Assembly (NCBI GenBank): GCA_041319085.1
Contig: CP101033.1
Span: 3,064,501 to 3,128,500, forward strand
Length of the DNA stretch: 64,000 bases
From: Aeromonas veronii
GTDB taxonomy: Bacteria > Pseudomonadota > Gammaproteobacteria > Enterobacterales > Aeromonadaceae
Direction of reading: 5' to 3'
Below, piece after piece: positions 62,764 to 64,000 of the stretch. The notes beneath the pieces were generated by a model. The model was not told the origin of the DNA. It did no database searches and saw nothing but the letters and a program-made list of their open reading frames with translations. Position 1 is the stretch's first letter. Each line of letters starts with the position of its first letter. The translations under genes and the position numbers were made by a program.

Positions 62764-63945
62764 ATGCAGCCGTTTTTTGCCCAGCGCTTCGAGAAGGTCG
62801 AACCTTCCTTTATCCGTGAAATCCTCAAAGTTGCCGCCAATCCGGAGATCATCTCCTTCGCCGGTGGCCTGCCCAATCCCCACCTGTTTCCGGTCAAGGC
62901 GATCGATCAGGCGTGTCAGGATGTACTGCGCGAACAGGGGGCGGCCGCCCTGCAATATGCCGCCACCGAGGGCTTCGCCCCGCTGCGCCAGTATATTGCC
63001 GACCGCTATCTGGCCCGCCACGGCATGCAGGTCAATCCGGACAACATCCTCATCACCAGCGGCTCCCAGCAGGCGCTGGATCTGCTGGGCAAGGTACTGA
63101 TCGACGAGGGTCAGGATCTCATCATCGAAGAGCCGGGTTACCTTGGCGCCATTCAGGCCTTTTCTGTCTACCAACCGACCTTCAAGCCAATCACCCTCGG
63201 CGAAGCCGGGCTGGATCTGGCGGCGCTGGATGCGCTGCTGGCAAGCGGCTCCAATGCCAAGCTGCTCTACGGCGTGCCCAATTTCCAGAACCCGAGCGGC
63301 GTCTCCTACAGCCGAGCCAACCGCGAGGCGCTTGCCGAGCGTCTGGTGCGCCACGAGCTGTTGATGGTGGAAGATGATCCCTACGGCGAGCTGCGTTTCG
63401 AAGGGGAACATCTGCCCCCCATTGCCAAGCTGGCGCCAAACAATACCGTGCTGCTCGGCTCCTTCTCGAAAACTGTGGTGCCCGCCTTCCGTCTCGGTTG
63501 GATGGTGGTGCCGGACTGGCTGCGCAAGAAGGTGACTATCGCCAAACAGGCCACCGACCTGCACAGCAACGCCTTCAGCCAGCAGGTGCTGCACCGCTTC
63601 CTGACCGACAATTCGTTGGATGCCCATCTGGAGCAGATCAAGGAGGTCTATGGCCGCCAGCGTGCCGCAATGGAGGCAGCTCTGGCCCGTCACTGCCCGC
63701 CCGGCGTCAGCTACACCCGGCCCGAGGGTGGCATGTTCCTCTGGCTGACCCTGCCCGCCAGTGTCAGCGCCATGGCGCTGTTTGACGAGGCGATCAAGGA
63801 GAAGGTGGCCTTCGTACCGGGCGCCCCCTTCTATGTTCGCCCGGAGATCAAGAACACCCTGCGCCTGAGCTTCTCCTGCGTCGATGAAGCGACCATCGAG
63901 GAGGGGGTCAAACGCTTGGCCCGCGCCCTCCGGCGCATGCTCTGA
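62764..63945 (+). CDS. PLP-dependent aminotransferase (class I/II, LysN/2-aminoadipate type)
   Basis: A 393-residue fold-type I transaminase. Family marks are FAGGLPNPHLFP, ITSGSQQALDLLGKVLIDEG, YGVPNFQNPSG, VEDDPYGELRF and the PLP-binding lysine K236 in GSFSKTVVPAFRLGW, with a C-terminal LRLSFSC arginine contact. It resembles the MocR-related/LysN group, with 2-oxoacid specificity not decidable by sequence reading. I start at ATG 62764 (MQPFFAQRF), preceded by GAGAGAATT. The in-frame ATG six codons upstream lacks a ribosome site. It is monocistronic with its own terminator. Confidence 0.9.
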   Translation: MQPFFAQRFEKVEPSFIREILKVAANPEIISFAGGLPNPHLFPVKAIDQACQDVLREQGAAALQYAATEGFAPLRQYIADRYLARHGMQVNPDNILITSGSQQALDLLGKVLIDEGQDLIIEEPGYLGAIQAFSVYQPTFKPITLGEAGLDLAALDALLASGSNAKLLYGVPNFQNPSGVSYSRANREALAERLVRHELLMVEDDPYGELRFEGEHLPPIAKLAPNNTVLLGSFSKTVVPAFRLGWMVVPDWLRKKVTIAKQATDLHSNAFSQQVLHRFLTDNSLDAHLEQIKEVYGRQRAAMEAALARHCPPGVSYTRPEGGMFLWLTLPASVSAMALFDEAIKEKVAFVPGAPFYVRPEIKNTLRLSFSCVDEATIEEGVKRLARALRRML

Positions 63946-63969
63946 ACGCCCAAGCCAAACGGTATCAAC

Positions 63970-63997
63970 AAAAAAACCAGCGATCGCTGGTTTTTTT
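63970..63997 (+). terminator. Rho-independent terminator of the aminotransferase gene
   Basis: AAAAAACCAGCG-AT-CGCTGGTTTTTTT, 25 bases after the stop codon. Confidence 0.9.
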
Positions 63998-64000
63998 GTG

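Noticed and set aside
1..64000. CRISPR arrays, tRNA or rRNA genes, prophage modules, origin or dif sites
   Set aside because: None could be recognised by reading. A covariance-model tRNA/rRNA scan and a repeat finder would be decisive.

Overview
The window is chromosomal DNA of a GC-rich gammaproteobacterium, and everything in it fits Aeromonas. Gene content, the gene order ruvX / rpsB-tsf-pyrH-frr-uppS-cdsA-dxr-rseP-bamA-skp-lpxD-fabZ-lpxA-lpxB-rnhB-dnaE-accA / mrcA-pilMNOPQ-aroKB-damX-dam, and protein sequences intermediate between Enterobacterales and Vibrio all point that way. The species cannot be fixed from this sequence alone. No rRNA, tRNA, CRISPR array or prophage was found.

Layout. 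1-5.9 kb: the end of ruvX, an AegA-type Fe-S/flavin oxidoreductase, a sodium:alanine symporter, transaldolase with a long and apparently heavily regulated upstream region, and a small DUF3545 gene. 5.97-8.5 kb: two insertion sequences in tandem, an IS256-family element and an IS1595-family element. The second has landed in the T-tract of the accA terminator and made an 8-bp target duplication. 8.5-28 kb: the long minus-strand envelope/translation cluster from rpsB down to accA (ribosomal protein S2, EF-Ts, UMP kinase, ribosome recycling, isoprenoid and phospholipid precursors, RseP, BamA, Skp, lipid A, RNase HII, Pol III alpha, acetyl-CoA carboxylase). Hairpins with T-rich tails sit at several of its junctions. 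28-33.4 kb: divergent map-glnD, then dapD and a DUF3461 gene. 33.4-35 kb: a patch of repeats, an RpiB/LacAB-family isomerase and what looks like a group II intron remnant lacking its reverse transcriptase, directly after the dam terminator. 35-47 kb: dam, damX, aroB, aroK and pilQPONM on the minus strand, with mrcA divergent. 47-56.5 kb: an NSS-family transporter, an RssA-like patatin, a two-gene RND efflux operon and YgiQ. 56.6-58.9 kb: an AT-rich HNH-endonuclease gene of foreign appearance and an orphan outer-membrane barrel, bordered by short dispersed repeats. 58.9-64 kb: a YnjE-like sulfurtransferase with glutaminase, YggL, TrmB and a PLP aminotransferase.

Most genes are housekeeping. 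The main clusters serve connected jobs: the rpsB-accA block couples translation factors to fatty-acid, lipid A and outer-membrane protein biogenesis, and the mrcA-pil-aro-dam block links peptidoglycan synthesis, type IV pilus assembly, the shikimate pathway and DNA methylation. The less ordinary observations are mostly non-coding. They are a duplicated dxr start forming an upstream mini-ORF, a duplicated pyrH 3' end, a perfect CRP half-site palindrome between rpsB and map, paired PurR-like operators plus a CRP-like site upstream of tal, the group II intron remnant, a C10T6 tract just upstream of the RssA-like gene's ribosome-binding site, and extra cysteine pairs in BamA. I did not find a clear new multi-gene system. 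The best accessory candidate is the solitary AT-rich HNH nuclease.
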